DNA of 64,000 bases, taken from the NCBI RefSeq assembly GCF_002994745.2, contig NC_037088.1, forward strand, positions 60,220,397 to 60,284,396, given 5' to 3'. Of this stretch, positions 45,138 through 58,600 are shown piece after piece. The position numbers and the translations under genes were made by a program. The notes below the pieces were generated by a model. The model ran no database searches. It was not told the DNA's origin and saw nothing but the letters and a program-made list of their open reading frames with translations. Each line of letters starts with the position of its first letter. The stretch's first letter is position 1. The stretch comes from Rosa chinensis (taxonomy: Eukaryota > Streptophyta > Magnoliopsida > Rosales > Rosaceae).

Positions 45138-48100
45138 CTACAATTCATTGCGGGTATCATCATTCCCCTTTGAGAACAGCCAACGGAACAGTTGAGATAA
45201 CTTACCGGTTGCAGGCTTCTGCTCCTGCTGTCCCGTTTTTAAATTGCATACTGCATTGTAGTCATGCTTCAAGTGAGGAGCAACTACTTTTTCCTGGAGA
45301 AAGACAGATTGTAAAATTAGCATAATGCGTCACCATATCCATAAATAAGGGTGCAGATCGAAACAGTACCTTGAAAACATCAAGTGGGCAAAGGTCAGAA
45401 CCATCACAACCCTGTAAGGCAAAACACAAAATGTCAATATATGCAACAGAAAATTACGGAGGTACACTAATCGTAACAATTCCTAAAACAGCTAAACATT
45501 GTTTGGCACTACAAAATGGAGTGAAAGAAAAATAATAACATTTTTGAATTACAGTGTGTGTGCTCGTGAAATCTCAGAACAAAAGAGTGTAAACAAAGTT
45601 TCATATCCAAATACTCAAATATCAGGGGCTTACAGGCACAGGAACGGGATGCTCATTGTGCAACACTTGCACAAAGTACTTGCTTGAACTTTTGGCTGGA
45701 CAGCTGTATAGAACAAGCATGTTATTCCCAGCAAAAGGTGCCACTTTGCTGCACTTCCAATTTCTTTTCTGGGGAGGCTTTGGAGGCTGTTCCAAGGGCT
45801 GTTCCCTCTTTATTTGTTGAAATTCTGAAATATTGAAAGTGTAAACCTACTAATAGAATGGTATCTAGAAAAAGCCATAGATGTGTCCCCCCACCCACAT
45901 ACAGCCAGATCATCACCAGCAAAGTTAAAAATTTACTTATCAAATCACTCACCAGATCCTTCAAGAAAAAGCCCAAGCAAGCATGAAAATGGAACCACAG
46001 TTTCTGCGTGTGCAAACCTCAGCCTCGCCTTTTCATAAGTACCAGGAGCATGTTTTTCTACAGAAGAAAAAGAGAGTATTGAAATCTTATAATTCATTTC
46101 CAAGTCAATAGCTAACACAATAGGATTATAGGTAGAAAGTCTATTTCAGATTATAAATCCCATCTGGGCATTCTAAGGCTTGCATCTTAGTTATGAGAGC
46201 TTGTGCTTTCACTCATTAACTTTGGCATGGATGCTCCAAGTTTAAACTATCGAACAAAAAAATTTCCAGACAGCTGACACATGCACTATTCAGACAATGC
46301 AATTGACATATAAATGGTCAATACAACCGAATGCAAAGAAATGGAGATTAGAATATTTATCCAAATGGCTGGTGACATGTACAAGAGGTGTAATACTTGA
46401 AGTTGATAGCGGGACGGTATAATTGGCACCCATGCACGGTGCCTAAAGCTTAATATGTTCCACAATGATCATTTATAGCTGTGCTACTCTAGGGTTATTC
46501 AAGACGATGGTTTAAAAAGAGAAAAGAAACCACTCATCATTGACCCTTTTTTGAAGTTCAAATATGTACCTTTGTGGGCCTCAATAGCCTGATCCATAGA
46601 TTGGACAACATCTTTTAGCAAGGGCACCCCCATTCTATAGTTCAAAGCTTTACCATAACCCTTTAATATAAAGGCCTCCAAATCATCTGTCCACTCCAGC
46701 AAAGCAACCTAAACACAGGATGTGAATCAGCAAAACCATATAAAACACAGAATCTGTGTTGCACTTGTAATTCAGTATACACAGCTATTCACTTGGCAAA
46801 TTCACCACCAGATGTATCTACAACCTTAAAGACTAGGATTCATTAACTTACTTCACTTAGATTAATTGTCTTAACTATGATGTCATTACATACAGACCCA
46901 TTTGTAATATTCAGGATTAAACCATCCCAATCACATTCTGTTAATGAGAGTGCTAATTGTACAATCTGATGTATCATATTTGAATATTAATAAATCATGC
47001 ATACCTCAGAGGGGTTGAAAAGCGCACAAGCTTGATCAGTTACATTCAACAAGGAAGCCTCCTGCCAAATTAAACAACCAAATCATAGTCATAATTTCAA
47101 TTTTACTACAGGAATAATTAATTCACAGTCTAAATCCAGGAGAGATAAAATATGTTCGCCTGTAAAAGCAGAGAGAGATCAACGACCTGTTTGCAAAGAA
47201 ACCAGAGAGAAGACGTGTCCTGCCTTGTGAAGTTCAACTTGTAGCGCTTAGTTAATGCAGAAGTAATTTCGTCAATGACTGGTTCCTTAAGTTTATTAAC
47301 AGATGGCTCCTGACTTTTCCGATAGTCCTGCATACATTAGACTTCATCAACAATCAAGTCAAGCACATGATCATACATACATGATTATATATAAAGGTTA
47401 TAGACAACCAAGTCCTGTTCTACCCAATCACACCAGCCAATTAAGGTCTATAATCAGTGTTTATGTGTTTGCATGTGTCTGAGCTTCAAGGGAAAAATTA
47501 TCAATTCCATAGGTACCTTGTAGTTATTGCAACAATCATGAAACCTCAGCACTATGTCACTCGCACGGCTTTCACTGGTGACGGCAAAAGCTCGATGTTT
47601 GCCTGGCCCAAGATTTCCTTTGCCACTGAACAACCCCATGCCAAATGCCACAGCACTGGCTGACGCCCGAGGGATCTGCCAAGTTTATAATAAAAAATGA
47701 TGCATAAATTCATATATTCTTAGAGATCTGAAAGTCTTAGGTATAATTTACTTTGCTTCCTTAAAGCATCAAGAATGAAAGATCAGTTACTCCCAGCATT
47801 TCAATAGCAAACTAGCAACCTAGTCATAAGACAGTAGTAGACTACTTAAAGTTTCTACGAATAAGGCTGGTGATGGCAAATAATTTATAGTTAAATGTGT
47901 TTATAAAAAAGAGAAAAGAAAGCACAAGAGCAGCTTACCTGAGAAGACTTGATGGGATAAACATTTGGATGGTAGTCCTCATCAAACAGATTTGGAAATC
48001 TTTCTCTAGTCCTAATTCCCAGTTCATAAAGCTCTTCCTCTCCCTGGACAGTCAATTGTCCACCATTTTGTTTTCCCTTCCAAGGCGACTCCCATTCCTT

Positions 48101-48844
48101 TAACCAACCGGGAAGGTTTTGCAAAGGCAGCTTCTGTTCTTCTGCTTCTTTCACTAACGAAGCCAGACGAGCTGCCAGGTTGTCCAACTCCTTCATCCGT
48201 TTCTTTGTAGGAGAACGAGTTCCATGCCTTGCCTGTAAATATAAGTCACATCAGTACCGCAACTCTAATTCAGGCCCGAACCACTGACTACAAATCGAGC
48301 AAGCCAATCTAAACATAGTGCTGCACAGATTAATCCTAAGCAATAACCATAAAACGTAGTCCATATTTACTTGCTGAATTAACTGCCGCATGGAAATGTT
48401 AAAAATTAAATTACCACAAGATTCAAGTGAATGGGAGTGCATCCATCTGGAATTTCAGATGCTACAAATGAATTGCCGGCGACGTCTTTATATCTGCCAC
48501 AAAAATTCATCAATTATTTCCGTCACAAAACACAATTACTCTCTCTACCTCATAATCATAAATTCAAACATCCCTAAGTTTCTTCACCTCTTCTATTTCT
48601 CGGAAATATTTCAATCTCAGATCAAAACCTAATCGACCGAGCTCACAATTAAGCTCAGAAACAAATCGACTATGCCTAAAATTCAAATTAATGCAGATTT
48701 TGATTCTGTGAAAGAGAGAAACCTGGACACAGAAGAAAGGTGTTGGCGAACGTCGAAAGCCTCTTCTTCTTCTTCTCCGGCATTTGAATGGACGAAGAAC
48801 ACTGAGAACAATACTAGCAGAATGAGAAGCTTAGCCCTAACCAT
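45138..48844 (-). CDS. MINPP1: Multiple inositol polyphosphate phosphatase (MINPP-type, 494 aa)
   Basis: Eleven exons: 48723-48844, 48415-48493, 47939-48232, 47517-47675, 47187-47327, 47005-47061, 46570-46708, 45953-46057, 45634-45824, 45370-45411, 45138-45293. They join into 494 codons. A signal peptide (MVRAKLLILLVLFSVFFVHS) precedes the histidine phosphatase core. The catalytic ARHGTRSP motif starts exon 3 (residue 68), and the proton-donor HAE lies in RFAHAETVVPF (exon 8). The protein ends in DDTRNEL, a KDEL/HDEL-like tetrapeptide that suggests ER retrieval. Animal MINPP1 carries a comparable C-terminal signal. The family dephosphorylates phytate and other inositol polyphosphates and 2,3-bisphosphoglycerate. 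All junctions are GT-AG. Confidence 0.92.
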
Positions 48845-49560
48845 CGTCTCGAACTCGAAGAAAACACAGAGAACAAATCGAATCCAAATTACGAACCGCT
48901 TTTTGAATATAAATAAATAATGGAGAATACAATTTTGCTTTTATAGTTTCTGCTGGGAGACATGGAGTGTCGAGTGAGGCAACTCAACCCATCTCCGAAC
49001 GCCGCGTGGCAAACAAAAAAACGTCAAAAAGTTTCTACGCTCGGTGTAATGGGCCACCTCAAAGGCCCAATACCTTGTCGGCACATCTCCTATTTTGTTA
49101 AATAAACGGGCAGCGATTAAGCTAACCGTCTAACACCCAACTATTACGATGTCGTTCGGCCTCAAGCATTCAAACTGTATCGAGCCAATTTACGGTCCTA
49201 ATTTGAGAGTCGTTACTCACTTGTTCACTCGATAGTTAGTTTCTAATATCAAACAATACATTCGACCAAACAAACAAAAAATCTCAAACAATACAATAGT
49301 GTTGTCTATAACTATAAGCAGTGGCGTTCAACTATGAGGGTGGCTGTATTTGATTGGTCATAGTTTTCATAAATTACGCATTATAATTATTGAAAATCAA
49401 GAGAAAGTATATCATTGGCCAAACTCATTGTAGGCTTTGCTTTTATTTTGTTAATTTCCTATCAGTTTAGCCAAGGTATTCAATTTTCTCATATTCGAGA
49501 GTTGTCACTCATTCCATAGTTAGTTTTTGGTCTCAGCCAATATAATAGTGTCGCCTCTTT
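48845..49560. other. MINPP promoter side and intergenic DNA
   Basis: Leader and promoter of the minus-strand MINPP gene, then AT-rich sequence without a supported feature. Confidence 0.3.
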
Positions 49561-49589
49561 AAAGGTGTCTAAACCAATAAGATTATCTC

Positions 49590-52067
49590 ATATACTTAAG
49601 AAAGCATGATTTCTTTACAGCTTAGACTTGTGCCATCAATTCATCTGCTTGGAAGGGAATATTAGAAAACAGACATGTTTTACGTGAAGGAATTTGTTGA
49701 ATTGTTGGTAATGGCTCTCATATTAACTTTTGGCTTTATAATTGGTGTTACCATTTTCCACTTATTAATCTTATCCTTGAATCTCAAAGATCTACACTGA
49801 ATCTTTAATGTAAAATACCTTGCTAGAAACTCAGCACTGCAATATTTGTTCTCTCTAGAAAAACCTAGGTTTGATCTTCTCATCATCTCCTTCATGCCTG
49901 GTCCGACAGCGCGTCCTTGGGACGTCGTCGTCGGACGGGCCACAGAGGTCTGGTTGTCCAGTGGTGGTTCCTCGTGGAATAGCGGTGGTCACTATGGGGG
50001 CTGTACGTTGAAGGTAGCAAGGTTTCCGATTCCGGCCTTGTCAATGTTGCTTGGAAACGTTTGTGAGAGGGATAAACAGAGGAGGGGTGGGGGAATGCCG
50101 GTGGGGCGGCGGGATCTCACTCATCTTTGGGCATCGACGAAAGGAGATTTGGGGTTGGCTGGGGGGCGGTTTGGACTGCAGGGGTGCGATCTGTTTTGAT
50201 TGCAGATCGATTTGGCGGTGGCCAATGGAAGGGCGGGGGCTGGTGGGTATCGGTCGTTTTAGGCCATCTCAGATCTGCTTTTGGGTGGTCAAGTGATGTC
50301 GGGTTTTGGCAGCCAGGGAGTGGGAGTGACGGGGATGTTGGTAGAGGTGCGACAGTGAGAGCGTTTCCGGCGATGGCTGACTGCCTGCAGGCCTCTAGTT
50401 GGGCCTTGTGGTACCTGGGCCTGAAACTGCTTTTTCGGCCCATTTATTTTGCCTTTAGTTTTATGCTTATTATTTGTTTTTTAGTTTTAAGTGGCTTTAT
50501 GCTCATAATAATGTCCTACTCTAGGTTTGTAGGGCGAGGTGGACGCTGTCCTGGTTTATGCACCTTGAGTGCCGTGTCTGGCCTAGGGCGGTGGCAAGCT
50601 TCTTGCATTGTCAAATGGTTGCAACCTCCTAGTGGCAGAATGAAGCCAAGTGTCACCGAATTTATTTTTCGGTGGCAACATAGTGGGAAAGTTGGTATTA
50701 TTAGTTTACTATGGCTCCGTGTGAGCATTATCTTTCCGGTATGTCGCCAAAATTGTAAAGCAAATGGAGTAGCCAATTGTGCACTCTTTGCTAGTTGGTG
50801 CGTGATAGAATACACATTATTAGTAGAGACTTCTGATATTATTTCAGAATGTTCCCTTAAGGCTTCTTATTATTTGGAGTTTCGGCTTTATGTCCCCCCT
50901 TGTATTCTATGGTTTCATTAATGGTTATGGCTTAAGGGCAGCCGTTTGGCCCTACCTCAAAAAAAAAAAAAAGATCTACACTGAATCTAAATGATACTTT
51001 GGCAGAGCTGGAATTTAGATGCTTTACCATTTTACCCACTGAAACTCTGAATATCATTTCTAGCATCCCTATCTCCCATTTTAACCTCCAAGATTGTTTT
51101 GTTTGGGGCCATACTGGTCATGGCAACTTTACCATTAAATATGCTTCAGATTTTTTTTACCATGATACTCCTGCTCATTCACAAGCTCCTCTTCTTTCTA
51201 AAATGTGGAAACTTGTTATTCTACCAAAACTTAAAGTCTTTGCTCGGTAGCTTATTAAGGGTCGTCTCCAAACTAGGGACAAAATCTATTCCCACAGTAT
51301 TCCAAATCACTCTTGTCATTTTTGTCATTCTAACTTGGAAACTACTAACCGACCACCTCTTTTTTCTCTGTCCTTTCACCTCTCCTGTTTGGAACCACTA
51401 CGGCATATCTTTTAATCCTGTTACTTGGCATAATGAGTTTTTAGCCTGGCTCTCTGATTGTGCTTCTCATTCAATTGGTGATATTGCTAGTTTGTCTAAA
51501 GTTTTATTCATCTGCTACAGTGTTTGGCGTGCAAGGAATGATATGATCTTTCAAAATAAACAAAAAACTTATATTCGAGTGTCTTGTGCTGTTGCCACTA
51601 TGTTCACCAACTACACCTCTTCTTCTCATCATGTTAGCCATTCTTAACACACTCATCTAATTCGTTGGAAGCCTCCACCTACTAATTTTGTTAAGCTAAA
51701 CTTTGACAGTTTCGTTTTTCCTAATAAGCAAGCTTTTGTAGGTTTTATTATTCGGTCTGATCAAGGAAATCCTATTGTGGGTTCTTCAAAAAGGCTTGGA
51801 CACTCTGATGTTCTTTGTGCTGAACCTTTTGCCCTTCGTGCTAGCTTGCAAGCTGCTTTGCTTCATCAGTTAACTCATATTAAAGTTGAAGGCGATTCAA
51901 AGTTACTTATTGATGCCATCAACCACAAAGCCAAAATTCCTTGGAGAATTGCCACATTAGTACATGACATCCGGATTTTGGCCAACCATTTTACCTCAAT
52001 TCAGTTTAATCATGTTTGGCGTGAAACGATATCTGTTGCTGACGCTTTGGTGAATCTTGGTCATTAA
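49590..52067 (+). pseudogene. LINE ORF2 C-terminal remnant, interrupted by another LINE
   Basis: The left part (about 49590-49787) reads SAWKGILENRHVLREGI and IVGNGSHINFW, the text just after the RT core in plant L1 ORF2. After the insertion at 49805-50971 it resumes with LAELEFRCFTI, then HFNLQDCFVWGHTGHGNFTIKY and the zinc-binding (zf-RVT) segment NHSCHFCHSNLETTNHLFFSCP. It ends in an RNase H-like domain (51777-52067: HIKVEGDSKLLIDAIN). Stops and frameshifts (for example near 51250) make it inactive. Confidence 0.75.
49805..50971 (+). mobile_element. 5'-truncated LINE inserted in an older LINE
   Basis: A 17-bp duplication AGATCTACACTGAATCT flanks it (49788-49804 and 50972-50988). It ends in an A run (50959-50971) preceded by GGTTTCATTAATGG and CTTAAGGGCAGCC, typical of plant L1 3' ends. 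It has no RT domain. The open stretches inside are not recognisable proteins. Confidence 0.75.
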
Positions 52068-52647
52068 GGGGGGTGTATTCAATTAAGAGTCTACAAGATT
52101 TTTTTGTATTTTAGAAGTCTATGGGTATTCAACTGAGATTTTAAACAGTCCTTTAAAATCTTGATGTATTCAATTAAGATTTAAAATTATCCATTCAAAT
52201 ATGCTGATATTCAAAAGTATATGGATTTTTAAGGATTTCATTAAATGATGGATTTTGAAGGATTTTATAGTGCTTTTTATACATATCAAAACTCAAAAAC
52301 AATCCAACCACTTCCCAAAAGATTTTGATGGATTCTTTCTGACTCAAAAAATAAAGAACCTCTTCACCCAAAAAATAAAATAAATAAAAAGCAGGTCTCA
52401 ACAGGTGACACTCATCCATTTTGTCTTAAACCTATTTTCCCACTATCTTCCTCTGCCTCTGCTCTCATCTAATAATTTTTTATTTTACTTTTATCACTAT
52501 AGCTCTAGAAGCCTTAATCCTTCTAGCTAATGAAGCTCACTTTCAATGGTATTATTAAGATGATACATACACACATCATTCTTTTGTAAATTAGATATGA
52601 AATAAATTATGTCATTAGTTTACTACTTTATTTTTTGTGTAACATTT
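52068..52647. other. Intergenic, MITE-like remnant
   Basis: The motif GTATTCAATTAAGA appears at 52075 and again near 52165 with variants, followed by AT-rich sequence. This resembles a decayed small DNA transposon, but termini could not be defined. There is no gene. Confidence 0.35.
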
Positions 52648-53790
52648 TGTGAGGGTTCTTTTTGAATTAAGCAAGACCAGGCCAAAATTAACTCAATAAC
52701 TTGATGTTAGTGAGAGAATTTTGTGCGTGATTCAGATACCGAATGAGGCTTGACAGCATGAGGATGGTGTGGGAGCTAGAAACATACTGTGGTGAGAGAA
52801 TTTGGGGATTGCATCAAATTTAGGTTTCTGGAAGATGAGTTTGGCAGGGAGGCTTGGGAGAAAAGTGCAAGGAACTGGGTTTTGTGTTTAGAGGCCTGGA
52901 AGCTTGAAGAATTAGAGTCCTTTTGGTGTTTCTAAGTTTTCTGGGTTGTTGCCTCATGCCCCTTTCAGTTTCAAATATCTCATTTTATAGGCTCAATCGG
53001 AGGGGTGTTATGGTGGCTCAAACCCTTTGGTTTTCTGGGTAAGACGTTCCTCCTTTAGCTCATGCAGGATTTCTGCCTTAAGATTTGGGATATCAGAGCT
53101 TACTTGGGATATGGAGTCTTGGAAACAGGGGAGGATTGTTGCAGCCGTGCGCAAAAACTGTTGCAGAAACAGCTGCGGTGACAGAAAATCTGGAACGAGG
53201 TTGAAGGGGCAGCTAGGGAGCTGTGAACTCATCGTTCAAGAGGAAAGGGGATATCTGCTTACCAGTTAGAAAGTTTCCTCCTTGCCAACTGACGGAGGGA
53301 ATCGATATTTCTCCTAGGTATTTGGGTTGAGTTGCAGTGTATTTAGCAGCTGCGGGGAAAGAGAAGGGAGATAGAAGAAAACGATGTAAGTTGAGCTACC
53401 CTATGTCTTTTGGTTTGGGCTTTTTCCTTGGGCTTTGGATTTTGAGTAAAAAAAAGGGTTGACCCAAACCTCATTTTCACCAATTCGCTGTAAGTTTAAA
53501 TTATCGGGCTTGGATCTCGAGCCCAAGATCAAGACCACCGATGACGTTAAACTAATAGGCGAGCATCATATGTTTCCGTAACCTTCCACACCGTACCCAC
53601 TTCTGCAAGCCCCAGAAATGCGTGGATATGGCTTGGGTCCACATCTAGGGCATGTTTGCTTGGCGGGTTAAAGCCGAGAGATGGATATAAAATTCCATAG
53701 TTTACGGAATTTTATACAAATTGCGTGTTTATGCTAAAACATGTCGTGACGACATATTTATTTTGCCGCGTGATTTTTCGGGTACCAACA
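52648..53790 (-). repeat. 3' LTR of the Tat-like element (1143 bp)
   Basis: It begins (minus) TGTTGGTACCCG and ends CCTCACA. Its outer 624 bp repeats at 63377-64000 almost unchanged. Small open frames inside it are duplicated with it and are not genes. Confidence 0.85.
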
Positions 53791-55126
53791 TTAGCCCCCT
53801 TGATTATGTGGGCTGCTTGAAGCATGAAATGGGCCGCATAATCAAAATGAGGAAAAATCAGCCCAAGCTACAATTCCCAAAGTGAGTCAGCGTGAGAGGT
53901 CCATTTTATCTTTTTTCTTTTCTTTCTTCTTCTTTTGAACAATAACGTGTAAAGGCTCCACAGTTTCGCCTCCTCTTCCCGCTTAAGGAGTGTTGAACTC
54001 TTCGCGTCCTGCTTGACACTTTGACCTCGCGTTCTTCAAAGATTCCAGAGATTCTTGAACCCACTGAGCTTTAGGATTCGAGGTATTCATTTCCCCTCTT
54101 TCGAAACCGTAAAATTCTTCTCTTTGTCTTCTTTTTCTTCCTTCAGCGTGTAACCGTTGCATTCCTCCTCCTACTGAGGGGAATCATGATTCTTTTTCTG
54201 TTATAGGGATCCATCTTACACCTCTTCCAATTCGTGGATTTGATTGCATGATCCTTTTCATCTAAGGTAATCTCGAATCCTTGGGACTGTTGAACTGGGT
54301 AAAATTTTTGTTGAATAGCTTATGCATGCAGATGGGTTATGGATGTCTTGAATTAATTTCGGTATTGAATCGATCTTCACTCTTGCTGCAGCTTGTGTTC
54401 AATTCGTCCTTGCGGTGATTGGCTCTGTTTTTTTTTTTTTTTTTGATTGCTGCTTGTTCATGCCCAGTCTTCCTCTTAGCTTGATCTCACTTGAGTTCTC
54501 TTATTAATCAAATTAACTTGATGAGCTGCGATTTCGTTTCATGGGTAGTGATGCAAGACTTCACAACCGATTTAGAACAACAATTTGTCTTCCCCCCCTC
54601 TTTTTTTTTGCGTTTGGTTACATAGCGTCCCTCTGTTTTCTTTACATGACCTTTACCGGAATCACCGCAGCCGAACTTCTTGTAGGAAGATTTGCAGTCC
54701 GCCTGCGTCACGAACCCTCTTGTTTTCTTTCTTGGATTTAGTTTCCTTAAGATCACCGCAGCTAACTCTTTCTGTAAATACACATGTATAAATATATTGT
54801 GCCTGTGGAGCATGTATAAGTATTATACAGAGGTGTGCAATTTTGGCTGTAGCGTCTATGTGTGTCAAATATTTCTTGAGATTACTAGATAGGTGCATGT
54901 GCGCTTGGAGTTTTGTTGAGAACACAGTTCCTCTTTCATTCATCTCTCCCTTTTTCTTTTTCTTTTTCTTTTTTTGTGTTGCTTGCGTATATATGTATGT
55001 GCCCATTGTGTATGTGTCTGAGGTTGATACTATGAAGGGGAAAAGGCATTTGCGGCTTTACCTTAGAATAGGCATGTGTATGCTTGGAGTTGATCAAGGA
55101 TAGCACTATGTTATATGTTCGTTTCG

Positions 55127-55174
<48 letters not shown>

Positions 55175-55618
55175 GCATGGACTGACTTATCAGTATTTTG
55201 AGCAAGGCATGAATATGTCACATCTCGGCTTGGCTTGTGCATTGCTTGACTGCCAAAGGTTTTTTTTTTTTTTGGTCTGATTTCTATTTGTTTTCTGCTT
55301 CAGATGTTCCTGTTCTTTTTTTCTTTTGTTGGGGGGAATAGTTGCATGCATCGGTGTGCAGGGCTGTGTTTGCTTGGTTGTTATATTTTGCTTGAAAGCG
55401 ATGCACCGATGATGAATTTATCACAATATATCATAGGGATGTGACATATTTCAGCATGGCGTTGCATGCTTTGTTAATTGTGTGATTATGCTTGGCATTC
55501 TGCCTGCTTGTTGGTGTCAGATATGGATTACCATATATTAGAGAACCAATTGCTATTGCTCACAGGTAGTACATCTCCCTTTTTTTTTTTTTGCAGGAGG
55601 GCTTCTTTTTTGTTTGTA
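53791..55618. other. Leader and promoter side of the antisense PMD gene
   Basis: It contains the polypurine tract with an inverted repeat (53801-53812 with 53832-53843), T- and C-rich tracts, and a 40-bp AT dinucleotide run (55131-55170). A probable leader intron ends in a T13 tract and TTGCAG at 55596, shortly before the chosen ATG. No other coding sequence was seen. Confidence 0.4.
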
Positions 55619-58600
55619 ATGGCACAAGCATCTGAGTCTTCTCAGCCTACTGAACTTCATGACCACCACTTCTCACTAGAAGATGGTCTCATTTCTGCTT
55701 CCACCGCGGGGGCCCGTGAGGGTAGCTCAGAGGAGGCATCTCATGAGTTTTCTGGGTGCTTTGTCTCTCCCAAGTTCATATCCAGGTTGCTTATTGAGCG
55801 GGGAGAGTACCATGCAGTGCCTATATGTTTTCGGTATCCTGCAAGGACCCCTGCGGGTTGGCCTGAATGGGTCAGCTTTGAGGTACAACAGGAAGAGCTT
55901 GAAGAGGCCCTTATTGGAGCTGGAGTGAAGATTTCACTGTTTATTTCCGGGTTTTGTGAGGTTTACAAAGATGACATTTGCCTTCGCCATGTGGTGCGAA
56001 GATGGAGTCCTGAAACTCACAAGTTCATATGGGCTTGGGTGGAATTTACTCCTTCTTTGGAAGATGTTTGCAATATTATGCGAATCCCTATTGTTGGGGA
56101 TGGTAATCCTTTCAAGATAGAGCTAAATAAAGTGCAGAAGAAGAAGCTGCAGATTCTGAAAAGGGGTGCTTATGATTCCAAAGAAGTGTTCTGTTTTTTG
56201 TTACTGGGTGAGGCACTTTTGGGGCTCGATGGACGGAGGCAAGTTTAAGCATGGTGCAGGTTTCGAATCTGGCTGCCGGGTGGAAGCCATGTTTGCTTAC
56301 TGGTTGAGAAGGTTCATTTTCACAGACTTTCCCTATGAGAATGTGCAGCCGCGAGTCTTCTCGTTGGCCATTATGCTAGCAGCAGGTACTTGTTTTCCGC
56401 TCGCTCCTCTCTTTCTTGGTCATCTATATAGGAAACTTGATCAAATTTCAAAGGATGATAAAGAAGGTGCGGGGCAGTATGGCGTTGAATCTCTAGTATC
56501 TAGTTTCTTCCTTCAAGTATTTGTATGGGAGAGATTCGAAGGTTTGGATGTGGAACCCGTAACTCCTGAGTCCCTCCACCACCTTGAGGGAGGTAAAAGG
56601 GACTTCAATCTAGTAGGATTCCCATTGTGTTGTAGATGGTTCAGAAGGAAGGCCAAGAAGGGTGCATTTAGGCCTGTTGTTTTGGATGACATCGGGAAAT
56701 TCAATTTCAGACCATATTTCGCTTCTCATGGCTTCCAGACATTTCCCTTCTTTTACCCAGAGGGTAACTCATCACCGTTCCTAGAACCGGTTGAGCTGCT
56801 TCTGACCACTAGTGCGCAGTCCATAATAGCATGTGGTGATTTCTTTGACCCCGTGATGGAGAAGTACTCTCCTCATAAAGTTAAGAGGCAATTTGGCATC
56901 GATCAGGATGTGCCATCGCATCTATCCTATGGTGGACATCTTGGGGATTGCATCATGGGTTTCACTCGGACAAATGGTATTTCCTGTAGGGGTATGCTCT
57001 CTGATAGTCTCGGGAAGAAAGGCTGTGTTGGATCCCCTACATCCACATTCTTGAGGTTTTGGGAGTTGCAGCGGTGCGAGTTTAGGAGATTTATTCAAAC
57101 TGGTGGGACTAGGTTGCGTCCGAAAGCCACTAGTGAGAACAAGAGACTACTCCACAGTAGCACTGTCATGGGTGTCATGTCTAGACTTAACCTTCCCTAT
57201 ACTGAGGTATACTCGAATGGTATAAAGCGTGTGGTTGGTCACCTCAAGGGTGGTAAAAGTGGAGATGATCCTGAAGTAGGGTTGCCAGCTACCGGAGTGG
57301 AGAAAGGTAGCAAGAGCACTACAAAGGGTAAAGTCAGGGCTTCCGAGGATGGAGGGGATGGCAGAAGGAAGGTTTGTCGCTTCAAACCTAAGGTAGCCAA
57401 AGATCGCATCCCTCCTCCAGTAGTCAAGAGTGCCTTTGGTGTTAAAGTGATACTGCCATCGAGCTTGGCTTGTGAAAAAGGGAAGAAGAGGAAAGCTGCT
57501 TCTACCCTGAGACCAAGTGGGGTTATTAAGAGGAAGGTTGCAGATGATGCCTCACCTGCCGTCCTTAGGCGGAGTTCCCGCGTGGCCAACATGAACTTTT
57601 GTAAACGTAAACCGTCATCCAAGGGTGATGTTTATGTTGATCTTAGTGATGGGCCAAGTGTCGACGAGGATGGTAGCCCCCTGAGTGATGAGGAGAATGA
57701 GTCTGATACTTATGAGGGAAATACTTGCGATGGTGGTAGCCAGGTATCTTTCTCTGAAACGACATTCTTTCTCTCTGTTTTTTTTTTTTTTGGTTGCATG
57801 GCGTGCGATTTACTTGTTATTTTCTTTCCTCATAGGTGGAGTCTTTTGAAGATGAGGATCGTCAGGTTAGTTGTATATGCTTGAGAATTTTGTGTGAGGA
57901 TACTTACCTCTTCGTATGTTGCACCTCGTTATATGACCTTGGCGTTTGCTTTTGGTATAGTGCCTATGCTTAAATGATAATTTGTTACTTTGCAGGGTAA
58001 TCCAACTGTAGCTTCGATGGGGGAGGATAGCTGCGGTGATAACCAAGTATGCGATTAAACTCGGGCATCTGTATTCTTGCATGAGTTATTATTTTTGCTT
58101 GTGTAGTGGTTGATTCGTTGCTTCGCAGGGTGCTCATGTTGGTGTCTTGGTGGGGGATTACGAACATAATGTTAGTGGAATACACGACCGAGGCCTACTG
58201 CATGTTTTTTTTTTTTTTTTTCATTTTTTTTTACTACCTCCTTTGCATGTGACTTGCTAGGTAGCTGGTGCTCTAATGCAGGAATCTGCTGTAAATGTTG
58301 GCCCTTGTGTAGATAATTGTAATATGCAGGTGCGTATTGCGTAGAGTTGTGAGTTGGTATAACATTATTTGGTGTTGACTGCAGTGAGTTTCGCATTGCA
58401 TTTTTTTGATACTCTGCTTGTATGCAATGTGTTAGGACATTGGCATTAGTGACTTGGCGAAAGAATCTACTGCGGACGATAGTCTTTGTGAGGATGACCA
58501 TAATGAGCGGGTACGTAGTGTTCGGAGTTGTTATTGCATGACTTGACTCTGACTGCGGTGTGTTTTGGACATGACTTTTAGCCTCCATGATTATGTGGAG

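Noticed and set aside
44894..45325. 143-codon plus ORF
   Set aside because: Antisense to the last MINPP exon and its 3' UTR; no domain.
50127..50921. 264-codon plus ORF
   Set aside because: Falls inside the A-tailed LINE insertion; translation resembles no protein family.
53008..53269. Paired small ORFs repeated at 63738-63999
   Set aside because: Repetition is due to the two LTRs, not to a gene family.
55131..55170. AT dinucleotide run as an element of interest
   Set aside because: Ordinary microsatellite; mentioned only within the region entry.
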